From the NCBI RefSeq assembly GCF_000725625.1, contig NZ_JOHS01000066.1, forward strand, positions 1 through 35,218: a stretch of 35,218 nucleotides of DNA, read 5' to 3'. A model generated the notes under the pieces. That model searched no databases and was not told where the DNA came from. It saw only the letters and a list, made by a program, of their open reading frames with translations. Made by a program: the position numbers and the translations under genes. Origin of the DNA: Streptomyces sp. NRRL F-6676 (GTDB lineage: Bacteria > Actinomycetota > Actinomycetes > Streptomycetales > Streptomycetaceae). Below are positions 17,276-26,628 of this stretch, piece after piece. Every line of letters starts with the position of its first letter. The stretch's first letter is position 1.

Positions 17276-17749
17276 TCAGTTCAGTCCCGGCACGGGGCCC
17301 TGCGGCAGGCCCGGGACCGGGCGGTCGGGCAGTGGGGGGAGCTCGTCGGTGAACGCGAAGACCGCGCCCGTGCGGGCGTCGAGCACGCACCGGTTGGGGA
17401 ACGTGCGTTCGTACTCCACCCGGTGGCCGTCCCACTCCCCCCGGGCCGCCGCCGTCACCGGGGCGTAGACCATCGGGCAGTACGTGTCCCGCCGCGGGAT
17501 GCGGCCGAGGTCGCCGCCGGCCGCCGCGAGTTCGGCGCAGGCGCGGCCGGCGTGCGCGTGGCCCTGGGGCGGGTCGCACAGCAGGAGGGTGCCGCTGGTG
17601 TCGTGGGAGCGGGCGTCGCCGCGGGTCAGGGTCAGATAGAGATGGTCGCCGTGGTCGTGCCGCGCGGTGCCGGCGTGGGCGGGGGCCGCGGTCAGCAGGG
17701 TGACGGCGGCGAGCAGGGCGGCGTGGAGCGCGGTGGTCGTTCTCGTCAT
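17276..17749 (-). CDS. Streptomyces subtilisin inhibitor (SSI) family protease inhibitor
   Basis: A 157-residue secreted serine-protease inhibitor. Signal peptide MTRTTTALHAALLAAVTLLTAAPAHA (positions 1-26) is followed by the SSI fold with its four cysteines C58, C71, C91, C121. The reactive loop reads CPMVYAP, giving P1-P1' as M93-V94, the arrangement of classical SSI, so subtilisin-like proteases are the likely targets. After the usual GAVFAF ending there is an extra ~24-residue Pro-rich tail. The ATG overlaps the stop of the upstream carboxypeptidase-like gene as ATGA, which implies translational coupling. Confidence 0.93.
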   Translation of the reverse strand: MTRTTTALHAALLAAVTLLTAAPAHAGTARHDHGDHLYLTLTRGDARSHDTSGTLLLCDPPQGHAHAGRACAELAAAGGDLGRIPRRDTYCPMVYAPVTAAARGEWDGHRVEYERTFPNRCVLDARTGAVFAFTDELPPLPDRPVPGLPQGPVPGLN

Positions 17750-19173
17750 TCCCTGTGCATCGGCACGGCGGCGCCCGCGCCCCACTCCGGCTCACCCGTT
17801 CGGGGCCGGGCGTCCGCGGGCGGCGGCACCGGGGCCGGCCGCCGGTCCTCCGCCGCCGCACGCCCGGCCGCCGGTGGCCGCTCCGCGGGCCGCCGCGCGG
17901 CCAGCCGGCAGGCGGCGAGGACCACGCGCGACTGGTACTCCACCTGGCGGGCGACCGGGATCCAGCGCGCCCCGTAGTGGTCGCGGTACTCCGCGCACCA
18001 GCCGTCGATGAGCGCGTCCAGGCGCGGCAGCAGCCCGGCCGCGGCGGGTCCGGCGGCCGTCGCGAGGCGGTGCAGCAGTCCGGCGGTGCGCAGGGCGACC
18101 CGGCGGCCCGAGATGCCGAGCGCGGTCAGATGGGCGGTGTCGCACACCGGCAGCGGCCGGGCCGCGGGGTCGTGCACATCGGGGTCCCAGGAGTCGGCCA
18201 GGCCGGGGCTGACCAGTAAATAGTCGTCCACCGGGGCGAGCAGCCGGTCGGCGTCGGGGACGCCGGCCAGGTGGGGGCGGAGCCGGGCCAGGATGCCGTC
18301 GAGGAGCCGGGTGTCGTGGCGCAGGGTGTGGGCGACGGTGCGCAGAAACGTTTCAGGGTCGGCGGCGGGAGAGGCGTCCGCCACCGCGGGCACCCCCCAC
18401 ATGGGCGCCTCGACGACGGCGGTGGCCGTGCCGTAGCGGTGCGGGTGGTACCAGGTGGACTCGACGGCGGCCTCGGTGATGGCGGCGGCGAGATCGCCGC
18501 GGCGCGGGGGCGGGATGCGGTAGACGGCGGGGCCGAGGCTGGGCCAGTACAGGGTGTCGTACGGGCCCAGTTCGCGCGGGACGCCGAGGCGGGCGGCGGC
18601 GTGCGCGACGCGCCGGGCGAGGCCGGGCAGGTCGCGGGTGAGCTCGACGAAGCCGCCGCCGACGTCGACGCCGTGCAGCGAGCAGTGGAAGAAGGGGCGC
18701 AGCTCGTCCTGGAGGGCGAGAAGGGTGCGGGTCTCGGGGAGGGCGGCGCGGTCGGCGCCGTCGGGGAGCCATTCGGGCTGTTCCGTGAAGCCGGGGCGGA
18801 AGAAATTCCGGAAGTAGTGGCCGAGGGTGTACGGGCCGGAGAGCCAGGCCTCGTTGCGGCGGGCGCCGTCGGGGTCGAGGCAGAGCAGGAAGTTCCAGGT
18901 GACGTCGGCGTCGTCGCCGGCCGGTGGGGGGCCGGTGAGGAGGCGTTCGGCGAGGCGGAGGGCGGTGGCGCCGCCGACGGGTTCGTTGGCGTGCGGGCCG
19001 GCGACGACGAGGGCGTGGCGGGGGCCGTGGCCGACGGAGAGGAGCCAGAGGGGGGTGCCGGCGCGGGAGGTGCCGGCGTGGCGGAGGCGGGCGGCGCGGG
19101 GGTGGTGGGCGGCGAGGGCGGCGGCGTGGGTGGCGAGGGCGTCGACGGTGGGGTAGCGGCGGAGCGTGGGCAG
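17746..19173 (-). CDS. M14-type zinc carboxypeptidase-like protein with CTG start
   Basis: A ~475-residue protein whose N-terminal ~260 residues match the M14 metallocarboxypeptidase fold: zinc ligands H61 and E64 (GPHANEPVGG) and H167 (CSLHGVDV), substrate-binding DPDGARRNEAWL, and candidate catalytic E255 (VVEAPMWG). The C-terminal ~215 residues are helical and unrecognised. No signal peptide is seen, so it is probably cytosolic. The frame is open from an in-frame TGA near 19237 to the stop at 17746 and contains no ATG, GTG or TTG before codon 258 (18402). CTG at 19173 has GGAGG 6 nt upstream and is the best start. A start only at 18402 would discard the whole zinc site. Coupled to the SSI gene by ATGA. 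Confidence 0.85.
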   Translation of the reverse strand: MPTLRRYPTVDALATHAAALAAHHPRAARLRHAGTSRAGTPLWLLSVGHGPRHALVVAGPHANEPVGGATALRLAERLLTGPPPAGDDADVTWNFLLCLDPDGARRNEAWLSGPYTLGHYFRNFFRPGFTEQPEWLPDGADRAALPETRTLLALQDELRPFFHCSLHGVDVGGGFVELTRDLPGLARRVAHAAARLGVPRELGPYDTLYWPSLGPAVYRIPPPRRGDLAAAITEAAVESTWYHPHRYGTATAVVEAPMWGVPAVADASPAADPETFLRTVAHTLRHDTRLLDGILARLRPHLAGVPDADRLLAPVDDYLLVSPGLADSWDPDVHDPAARPLPVCDTAHLTALGISGRRVALRTAGLLHRLATAAGPAAAGLLPRLDALIDGWCAEYRDHYGARWIPVARQVEYQSRVVLAACRLAARRPAERPPAAGRAAAEDRRPAPVPPPADARPRTGEPEWGAGAAVPMHRE

Positions 19174-19274
19174 GGCGCACCTCCGCGGGGTGACTCCGTC
19201 GGTTTTACGTGTTGTGCAGCGGGCCTCTACATTCAGTCACGATCCGTACCCACGTCAACGGGGCCGCACCCCAG

Positions 19275-19328
19275 GTTTTTCGCCCCCGCCGCCCCTGCCC
19301 TTCCCGTCCCCGGGGGCTGCGCCCCCGG
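19275..19328 (-). repeat. Interspersed intergenic repeat, copy 3
   Basis: Reverse orientation: GTTTTTCGCCCCCGCCGCCC, then CTGCCCTTCCCGTCC, then hairpin CCGGGGGC-TGC-GCCCCCGG (19310-19328). It lies upstream of the carboxypeptidase-like gene and beyond the FHA gene stop. Confidence 0.75.
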
Positions 19329-19344
19329 ATCCCCCTGAAAGATT

Positions 19345-19387
19345 GCGCAGTCCCCCGCGCCTCTAATAGGGGCGCGGGGAACTGCGC
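19345..19387. terminator. Long terminator-like hairpin
   Basis: GCGCAGTcCCCCGCGCC pairs with GGGCGCGGGGaACTGCGC around a short TCTAATAG loop, a stem of about 17 bp with one mismatch. It follows repeat copy 3 and separates the FHA gene (stop 19453) from the next minus-strand gene. The right half shares the GGGGCGCGGGGAACTGCGC motif with the hairpin at 28560 and with the end of the EamA gene. Confidence 0.65.
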
Positions 19388-19452
19388 GACAAGCCACGAC
19401 GCGCCCGCAGCCGCCGAACCGCAGAAGCCCCCGAGCTCTCCCGCAAAGCGTC

Positions 19453-20010
19453 TCAGGACGTTTCCGACGCCAGTCGGAACATCACCGTGCCGAAGGTGAC
19501 CAGGTCACCGTCGCGCACGACCGCCGCTCCGATCACCCGGCGGCCGTTCACGGACGTCCCGTTCGTGGAGCCGAGGTCGCGCAGGACCCACAGGCCGCCC
19601 TGGCGGCTGAGTTCCGCGTGGACGCGGGAGACCGACTCGTGGCTCAGGCGCAGTCCGCTCGCCGGGTCGCGGCCTATGCGGAGCGGGTACGTCCGCTCCG
19701 GCCGCGGCAGCGGCAGCTTCGGCAGGCGCTCGGACAGCCAGGCCCGGCGCAGCTTCACCGTGAAGCCGGACAGCGCCTCGACGCCGCCGTAGACGAGCCG
19801 CGACAGCGGCTTGCGGGGCGGCAGGTCCGCGGTGAGCGCGGCCAGTTCGTCGGGGACGCGCGCGGTGAGCGCGAGTTCCATGCGCCGGATGAAGGTGTCG
19901 TGCGAGATGCGGCCGAGGGCGACGCCGTCACGGAGCACCTTCAGCGCCCGGTCACGGTCGGCGTCCGACAGCCGCGCGGGGTACGTGGGGAACTCGAAGG
20001 ACGACGTCAC
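19453..20010 (-). CDS. DUF1707 and FHA domain protein
   Basis: A 185-residue cytosolic protein. DUF1707 spans ~12-64 (RLSDADRDRALKVLRDGVAL, IRRMELALTARV); a basic linker leads to an FHA domain at ~109-183 with the phosphothreonine-binding residues in RIGRDP, SVSRVHAEL and GSTNGTSVNG. It should read Ser/Thr-kinase signalling by binding phosphothreonine peptides; the partner is unknown and no kinase gene is in the window. GTG 20010 starts MTSSFEFP and fits the family; an ATG at 20073 is less likely. Divergent from treZ (228-nt gap). Confidence 0.9.
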   Translation of the reverse strand: MTSSFEFPTYPARLSDADRDRALKVLRDGVALGRISHDTFIRRMELALTARVPDELAALTADLPPRKPLSRLVYGGVEALSGFTVKLRRAWLSERLPKLPLPRPERTYPLRIGRDPASGLRLSHESVSRVHAELSRQGGLWVLRDLGSTNGTSVNGRRVIGAAVVRDGDLVTFGTVMFRLASETS

Positions 20011-20238
20011 GAGGGTGATTGTCGGACAGCGGCGCCGGGGTGTCCAGCGAGCCCCCGGAATGCCCTCGTCCACTCGCCCGTGTGTCCGTCGGGGCCGTCC
20101 GGCGTGTCAAAAGGGTGGGTTCCGGAGCGGATTGATCGTCCGTGACGCACCATGGACGGACCGCGCCACAGACGGCGAAGCGGGACGAACGACAGACGAG
20201 AACGGCAAGCGGGAACGACTGACGAGGGGGAACCGTCC

Positions 20239-21987
20239 GTGCAGTTCGAGGTGTGGGCACCACAGGCCGAGGACCGGGTGACGCTCCACTGCGACGGCGC
20301 CGCGCACGCGATGGCGCCCGATCCGGAACGCGCCGGCTGGTGGCGCGCCGAGGCACCGGCGGATGACGGCACACGGTACGGGTTCGCCCTGGACGGCGGC
20401 CCGGTGCTGCCCGATCCCCGCAGCCGCCGGCAGCCCGACGGCCCGGACGGGCTCAGCGCGGTGGTCGACCAGGACCGGTACGACTGGCGCGCCCCCTGGC
20501 CGGGGCGCGGGCTGCCGGGCGCGGTCCTGTACGAGCTGCACGTGGGCACGTACACCCCCGAGGGCACCCTGGACGCGGCCGCGGCCCGGCTGGAACACCT
20601 CGTCGGACTCGGCGTCACGCACGTGGAGTTGATGCCACTGTGCCCCTTCCCCGGCCGGCACGGCTGGGGGTACGAGGGCGTCTCCCTGTGGGCCGTGCAC
20701 GAGCCGTACGGCGGCCCCGAGGCGCTCAAGCGGTTCGTCGACCGGGCGCACGAGCTGGGCCTGGGCGTCGTCCTGGACGTGGTGCACAACCACCTCGGCC
20801 CGTCCGGCAACTACCTGCCCGCGTTCGGCCCGTACTTCACCGACACCCACCACACGCCCTGGGGCGTCGCCGTCAACCTGGACGCGCCCGGCTCCGACGA
20901 GGTGCGCGCCTATCTGCTGGGCAGCGCGCTGGCCTGGCTGCGCGACTACCGGCTCGACGGGCTGCGCCTGGACGCCGTGCACGCGCTGCACGACACGCGC
21001 GCGTGCCACTTCCTGGAGGAGCTGTCCACCGCCGTCGACGCGCTCGCCGTCGACCTGGACCGGCCGCTGTTCCTGATCGCCGAGTCCGATCTCGCCGACC
21101 CCCGGCTGATCACCCCGCGCGCCGAGGGCGGCCTCGGGCTGCACGCGCAGTGGAACGACGACTTCCACCACGCCCTGCACACCACCCTGACCGGCGAGGC
21201 GCAGGGCTACTACGGGGACTTCGCGCGCGCCCCGCTCGCCGCGCTCGCCAAGACCCTCTCCCACGGCTTCTTCCACGACGGCACGTACTCGACGTTCCGG
21301 GGCCGCTCCCACGGCCGCCCGCTGGACCGTACGCGCCTGCCCGCGCACCGGCTGCTGGGCTACACCCAGACCCACGACCAGGTCGGCAACCGCGCCCAGG
21401 GCGACCGGCTCGCCGCCTCCCTCTCCCCCGGGCTGCTGGCCTGCGCGGCGGCGCTGATGCTGACCGCGCCGTTCACGCCGATGCTGTTCATGGGCGAGGA
21501 GTGGGCGGCCGGCACGCCCTGGCAGTTCTTCACCGACCACACCGATCCGGAGCTCGCGGCGGCCGTGCGCAACGGCAGGCGGCGGGAGTTCGCGGCACAC
21601 GGCTGGGCCGAGGAGGACGTGCCCGACCCGCAGGACCCCGCCACCCGGGACCGCTCCTGCCTCGACTGGTCGGAGCCGGACAGCGGCGTGCACGCGCGCG
21701 TGCTGGCCTGGTACCGGGAGCTGATCGCGCTGCGGCACGCGCAGCCGGACCTGACCGACCCCGATCTGTCCGACGTGAAGGTCACCTTCGACGAGGCGGC
21801 CCGCTGGCTCGCCTTCCGCCGCGGCGACGTCCGTGTGGCGGTCAACCTGGGCGCGGAGCCGGTGCGCGTCCCGCTGGGCGTGCGCGGGGCGCGTGTCCTG
21901 GCCGCGTGGGAGCCGGTGGCGGCGCCGGACTCGGACGGGGCCGTGACGCTGCCGGGCGAGTCGGCCGCCGTCCTGCTGCGGGAGTGA
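20239..21987 (+). CDS. treZ: Malto-oligosyltrehalose trehalohydrolase
   Basis: A 582-residue GH13 enzyme that cleaves the alpha-1,4 bond next to the terminal trehalose made by TreY, releasing trehalose. The N-terminal beta domain starts FEVWAPQAEDRVTL; catalytic residues are D245 (DGLRLDAVHA), E282 (IAESDLAD) and D380 (YTQTHDQVGNRAQGDR), and FMGEEWAAGTPWQFFTDH is family-typical. GTG 20239 has GAGGGGG 8 nt upstream; an ATG at 20152 lacks support. With glgX and treY it completes the TreXYZ route, although three minus-strand genes separate it from treY, so it needs its own promoter. Its stop converges with the next gene with 36 nt between. Confidence 0.95.
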   Translation: MQFEVWAPQAEDRVTLHCDGAAHAMAPDPERAGWWRAEAPADDGTRYGFALDGGPVLPDPRSRRQPDGPDGLSAVVDQDRYDWRAPWPGRGLPGAVLYELHVGTYTPEGTLDAAAARLEHLVGLGVTHVELMPLCPFPGRHGWGYEGVSLWAVHEPYGGPEALKRFVDRAHELGLGVVLDVVHNHLGPSGNYLPAFGPYFTDTHHTPWGVAVNLDAPGSDEVRAYLLGSALAWLRDYRLDGLRLDAVHALHDTRACHFLEELSTAVDALAVDLDRPLFLIAESDLADPRLITPRAEGGLGLHAQWNDDFHHALHTTLTGEAQGYYGDFARAPLAALAKTLSHGFFHDGTYSTFRGRSHGRPLDRTRLPAHRLLGYTQTHDQVGNRAQGDRLAASLSPGLLACAAALMLTAPFTPMLFMGEEWAAGTPWQFFTDHTDPELAAAVRNGRRREFAAHGWAEEDVPDPQDPATRDRSCLDWSEPDSGVHARVLAWYRELIALRHAQPDLTDPDLSDVKVTFDEAARWLAFRRGDVRVAVNLGAEPVRVPLGVRGARVLAAWEPVAAPDSDGAVTLPGESAAVLLRE

Positions 21988-21999
21988 GAGTTTCGGGGG

Positions 22000-22033
22000 C
22001 CCCGGGTTCTACGGCCCCGGGTTCTACGGCCCC
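22000..22033. repeat. 15-bp tandem repeat at convergent gene ends
   Basis: CCCCGGGTTCTACGG occurs twice in tandem (22000-22014, 22015-22029) plus four bases of a third copy. Each copy contains CTA, the complement of the TAG stop of the minus-strand phosphotransferase-like gene (22024-22026). Confidence 0.85.
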
Positions 22034-22992
22034 GTCGCTCCCGGCAGGTCCGTGACGCGTTCCAGGAGGATCGGCTCCCAGGCGCGGCGCAGACGGTGCC
22101 TGAGCAGGGGCAGCGGATCGCCCGCGGGGGCGTCGAGGCGGGCGGCGAGGTCGAGCAGGGCGTCGCAGCGGGCCAGCCACAGGCCGCGCAGACAGGGGCG
22201 GGGGCCGTAGCCGGCGAGGGTCGCGGCGCGTACGGCGGCGGGGGCGCCGACCGCGCGGGCGAGCCCGGCGATGTCCTCGGCGGGGTCGCCGGTCACCGCG
22301 TCGCCCCAGCCGAGCACCCCGCGCACCCGGCCGTCCTCGCCGACCAGGAGGTGTGCGCCGGTGAGCCCGTGGTGGACGAGGACCGGTACCCCCGGCTGCG
22401 AGGCGAGCTGGGCGGCGGCGGTGGCGGTGAACGGGGCGAGCCGGGCCGGATCGAACTCGTCGGCCTCGCCGAGCCGCCGGGCGGCACCGCCCGCGGACCT
22501 GCGCAGCGCCTCCAGGGAGCGTGCCGCCCGGCGCGGCACACCGAGCGTCTCCGCCTGCCGTACGGGCACCTCGCGCACTCCGGTGAGCAGCGCGGCGAGG
22601 TCGGCCTCGCCGACGGCGGAGACGGCCCGGTCCTCGGCGCCGGTGCCGGACAGCCGGGTGTCGAGGGTGTACGCGAGGCCGGGTGCCCATTCGCCGTGGG
22701 CGACGCTGGCGGGCACGGCGAGGGGGACGTACGGCCGGACCAGGTCGCGCAGGCGCAGCTCGCGCCGCCCGCGCGCGGTGGCCTCCCGGTCGGGCGCCAG
22801 CCGGAGCACATGCCGGGCGCCGACCCACCAGACGGCACACCTGTCGCCGGCGCCGCCCTCGGTGACGGGCCGCACGTCGGGGCCGCCGGCCGTCTCGGCC
22901 GCTCCCATGGACGCCTCCTGGGACGCCTCCTTGAACAGGGAGCCGACGAGCCGCCGTACGGTGTCCGCCGTCGGTGTGGGTGCCTGGGTCAT
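22024..22992 (-). CDS. Phosphotransferase-fold protein, catalytic Asp residues missing
   Basis: A 322-residue protein with the APH/choline kinase layout, resembling the subfamily whose catalytic loop reads HHDLKGEHLLV. Here that loop is VHHGLTGAHLLV (206-217), with Gly209 where the catalytic Asp belongs. The metal-binding segment, usually GVLDW-DA, is GVLGWGDAVTGDPAEDIAGL, with Gly228 for Asp. Both changes are Asp to Gly, which should abolish kinase chemistry, so it may bind ligands or be a regulatory pseudokinase. The N-lobe (GARHVLRLAPDRE) also lacks an obvious ATP-binding Lys. ATG 22992. A tandem-repeat array lies just upstream, after the M24 gene on the same strand. Confidence 0.78.
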   Translation of the reverse strand: MTQAPTPTADTVRRLVGSLFKEASQEASMGAAETAGGPDVRPVTEGGAGDRCAVWWVGARHVLRLAPDREATARGRRELRLRDLVRPYVPLAVPASVAHGEWAPGLAYTLDTRLSGTGAEDRAVSAVGEADLAALLTGVREVPVRQAETLGVPRRAARSLEALRRSAGGAARRLGEADEFDPARLAPFTATAAAQLASQPGVPVLVHHGLTGAHLLVGEDGRVRGVLGWGDAVTGDPAEDIAGLARAVGAPAAVRAATLAGYGPRPCLRGLWLARCDALLDLAARLDAPAGDPLPLLRHRLRRAWEPILLERVTDLPGATGP

Positions 22993-23015
22993 GGTCGTCG
23001 CGCCGTCGTCTCGGG

Positions 23016-23104
23016 GGTACGGGCTTCGCTGGTACGGGACTCGGTGGTGCGGGCTTGGGTGGTGCGGGCTTCGGTGGTGCGGGCTTCGGTGGTGCGGCTT
23101 CGCT
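23016..23104. repeat. 15-bp tandem repeat, about six copies
   Basis: Six consecutive units of consensus GGTGCGGGCTTCGGT (first two GGTACGGG..., fifth identical to the fourth, last one shortened by a base). It fills most of the 145-nt gap between the M24 peptidase stop and the phosphotransferase-like gene start. On the minus strand it would read as ARTTE repeats in one frame, but that frame is not part of either gene. Confidence 0.85.
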
Positions 23105-23137
23105 CCCGGTGGCCGGGCGGCCGCCGTGCCGTGCGGG

Positions 23138-24271
23138 TCAGTCGACGAGCACCATCTCCCGTTCGGTGTGGTTCAGCCGCCGGCCGCCGTCCTCGGTGAC
23201 CGTCACGATGTCCTCGATGCGTACCCCGAACCGGCCCGGAAGATAGATGCCGGGCTCGACCGAGAAGCACATCCCGGGGACGAGCGGCTGCTCCTCGCCC
23301 TCGATCATGTACGGCGGCTCGTGCGTGGTGACGCCGATGCCGTGCCCGGTGCGGTGGATGAAGTGCTCGCCGAAGCCGGCCTCCGCGATGACCTCGCGGG
23401 CGGCCCGGTCGACGTCCTGGCAGGCGGCGCCCGGCCGCACCGCCCGGAACCCGGCCTCCTGCGCCTCGCGCACGATGTCGTGGACGCGGCGCTCCTCGTC
23501 GGTGGGCTCGCCGACGTGGACGGTGCGGGTGGTGTCGGAGCCGTAGCCGTGCTTGAGGCCGCCGAAGTCCAGGACGACCATGTCGCCGCGGGCGATGACG
23601 CGGTCGCCGGCCTCGTGGTGCGGGTTGGCGCCGTTGGGGCCGGAGCCGACGATGGTGAAGTCGACCTGGGCGTGACCGTGGCGGCGCAGCGCCGCGTCCA
23701 GGTCGGCGGCGACCTCCCGCTCCCGGCGGCCGGCGAAGGCGACCTCGCGGATCTCCTCGAACGCGGCGTCCGCGGCCGCGCCCGCCGCGGCCAGCCGCTC
23801 CAGCTCGGCGGCGTCCTTGACGGCGCGGAGCATCGGCAGCGCCTCGGTGAGCGCGACGTGGTCGGACTCCGGCAGCCGGCGGCGCAGGCCGAGCAGATGC
23901 ATCGCCCAGGCGTTGTCGCTGATCCCGAAGCGGCCGGCGGGCTTCAGGAGCGCGCCGGCGGCCTCGTACGGGTCCTGGCCGTCGGTCCAGTCCCGCAGGG
24001 TGAGCGCGGGGCCGCCGGCGGCGCCGGCCGCGTCGGGGGCCTCCAGGGTCGGCACCACCAGGACGGGGTCCTGACCGGCGCGCAGCACGAGGAGGGTGAG
24101 CCGCTCGGTCTCCACCGGCCGGTACCCGGTCAGCCACAGCAGGTCGGGCCCGGGTGCGATCAGTACGCCGTCGAGCCCGGCCTCGGCGGCGGCGTGTGCG
24201 GTGCGGTGCATACGGGCGGCGTAGTCGGCGGCGTCGAACGACGCGGGGTCACTTCCCGGGGCAGCGGCCAT
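23138..24271 (-). CDS. M24 family metallopeptidase (Xaa-Pro aminopeptidase/dipeptidase type)
   Basis: A ~377-residue cytosolic pita-bread peptidase. The creatinase-like N-domain (LDGVLIAPGPDLLWLTGYRP) precedes the M24 domain. All five metal ligands can be placed: the Asp pair in VVLDFGGLKHGYGSDTTRT, His in HRTGHGIGVTTHE, Glu in FSVEPGIYLPG and Glu in VRIEDIVTV. It should remove N-terminal residues before proline or split Xaa-Pro dipeptides. Two ATGs fit equally: 24271 (MAAAPG) and 24298 (MAGVDLGG), each with GGAGG 4 nt upstream; the shorter form starts nearer the conserved region. Confidence 0.9.
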   Translation of the reverse strand: MAAAPGSDPASFDAADYAARMHRTAHAAAEAGLDGVLIAPGPDLLWLTGYRPVETERLTLLVLRAGQDPVLVVPTLEAPDAAGAAGGPALTLRDWTDGQDPYEAAGALLKPAGRFGISDNAWAMHLLGLRRRLPESDHVALTEALPMLRAVKDAAELERLAAAGAAADAAFEEIREVAFAGRREREVAADLDAALRRHGHAQVDFTIVGSGPNGANPHHEAGDRVIARGDMVVLDFGGLKHGYGSDTTRTVHVGEPTDEERRVHDIVREAQEAGFRAVRPGAACQDVDRAAREVIAEAGFGEHFIHRTGHGIGVTTHEPPYMIEGEEQPLVPGMCFSVEPGIYLPGRFGVRIEDIVTVTEDGGRRLNHTEREMVLVD

Positions 24272-24365
24272 CGTCCCTCCAAGGTCCACTCCAGCCATCC
24301 TGCCTCCCGGCGGGGCGGGATGCGAGCGGATCCGCGCCCCGGAAGGGCTCGATGCGGCTACGCGG

Positions 24366-26567
<2,202 letters not shown>

Positions 26568-26586
26568 TCACACCATCGCGTGAAGC

Positions 26587-26628
26587 GGTGGTGCGGGGGT
26601 TGTCAGGGGTGGTGCGGAGCTCGTCAGG
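26587..26628. repeat. 21-bp tandem duplication spanning ARMT1-like gene stop
   Basis: Two adjacent 21-nt copies of GGTGGTGCGG-N5-GTCAGG (26587-26607 and 26608-26628), identical at 18 of 21 positions. Each includes TCA, complement of the TGA that ends the upstream gene at 26624. Confidence 0.8.

Noticed and set aside
18271..19338. A long plus-strand open frame rich in Gly, Ala, Glu and Val
   Set aside because: It is the antisense shadow of the M14 carboxypeptidase-like gene, which has the zinc-site motifs on the minus strand.
23016..23104. CRISPR array
   Set aside because: The 15-bp units are directly adjacent with no spacers, and no cas gene is present.
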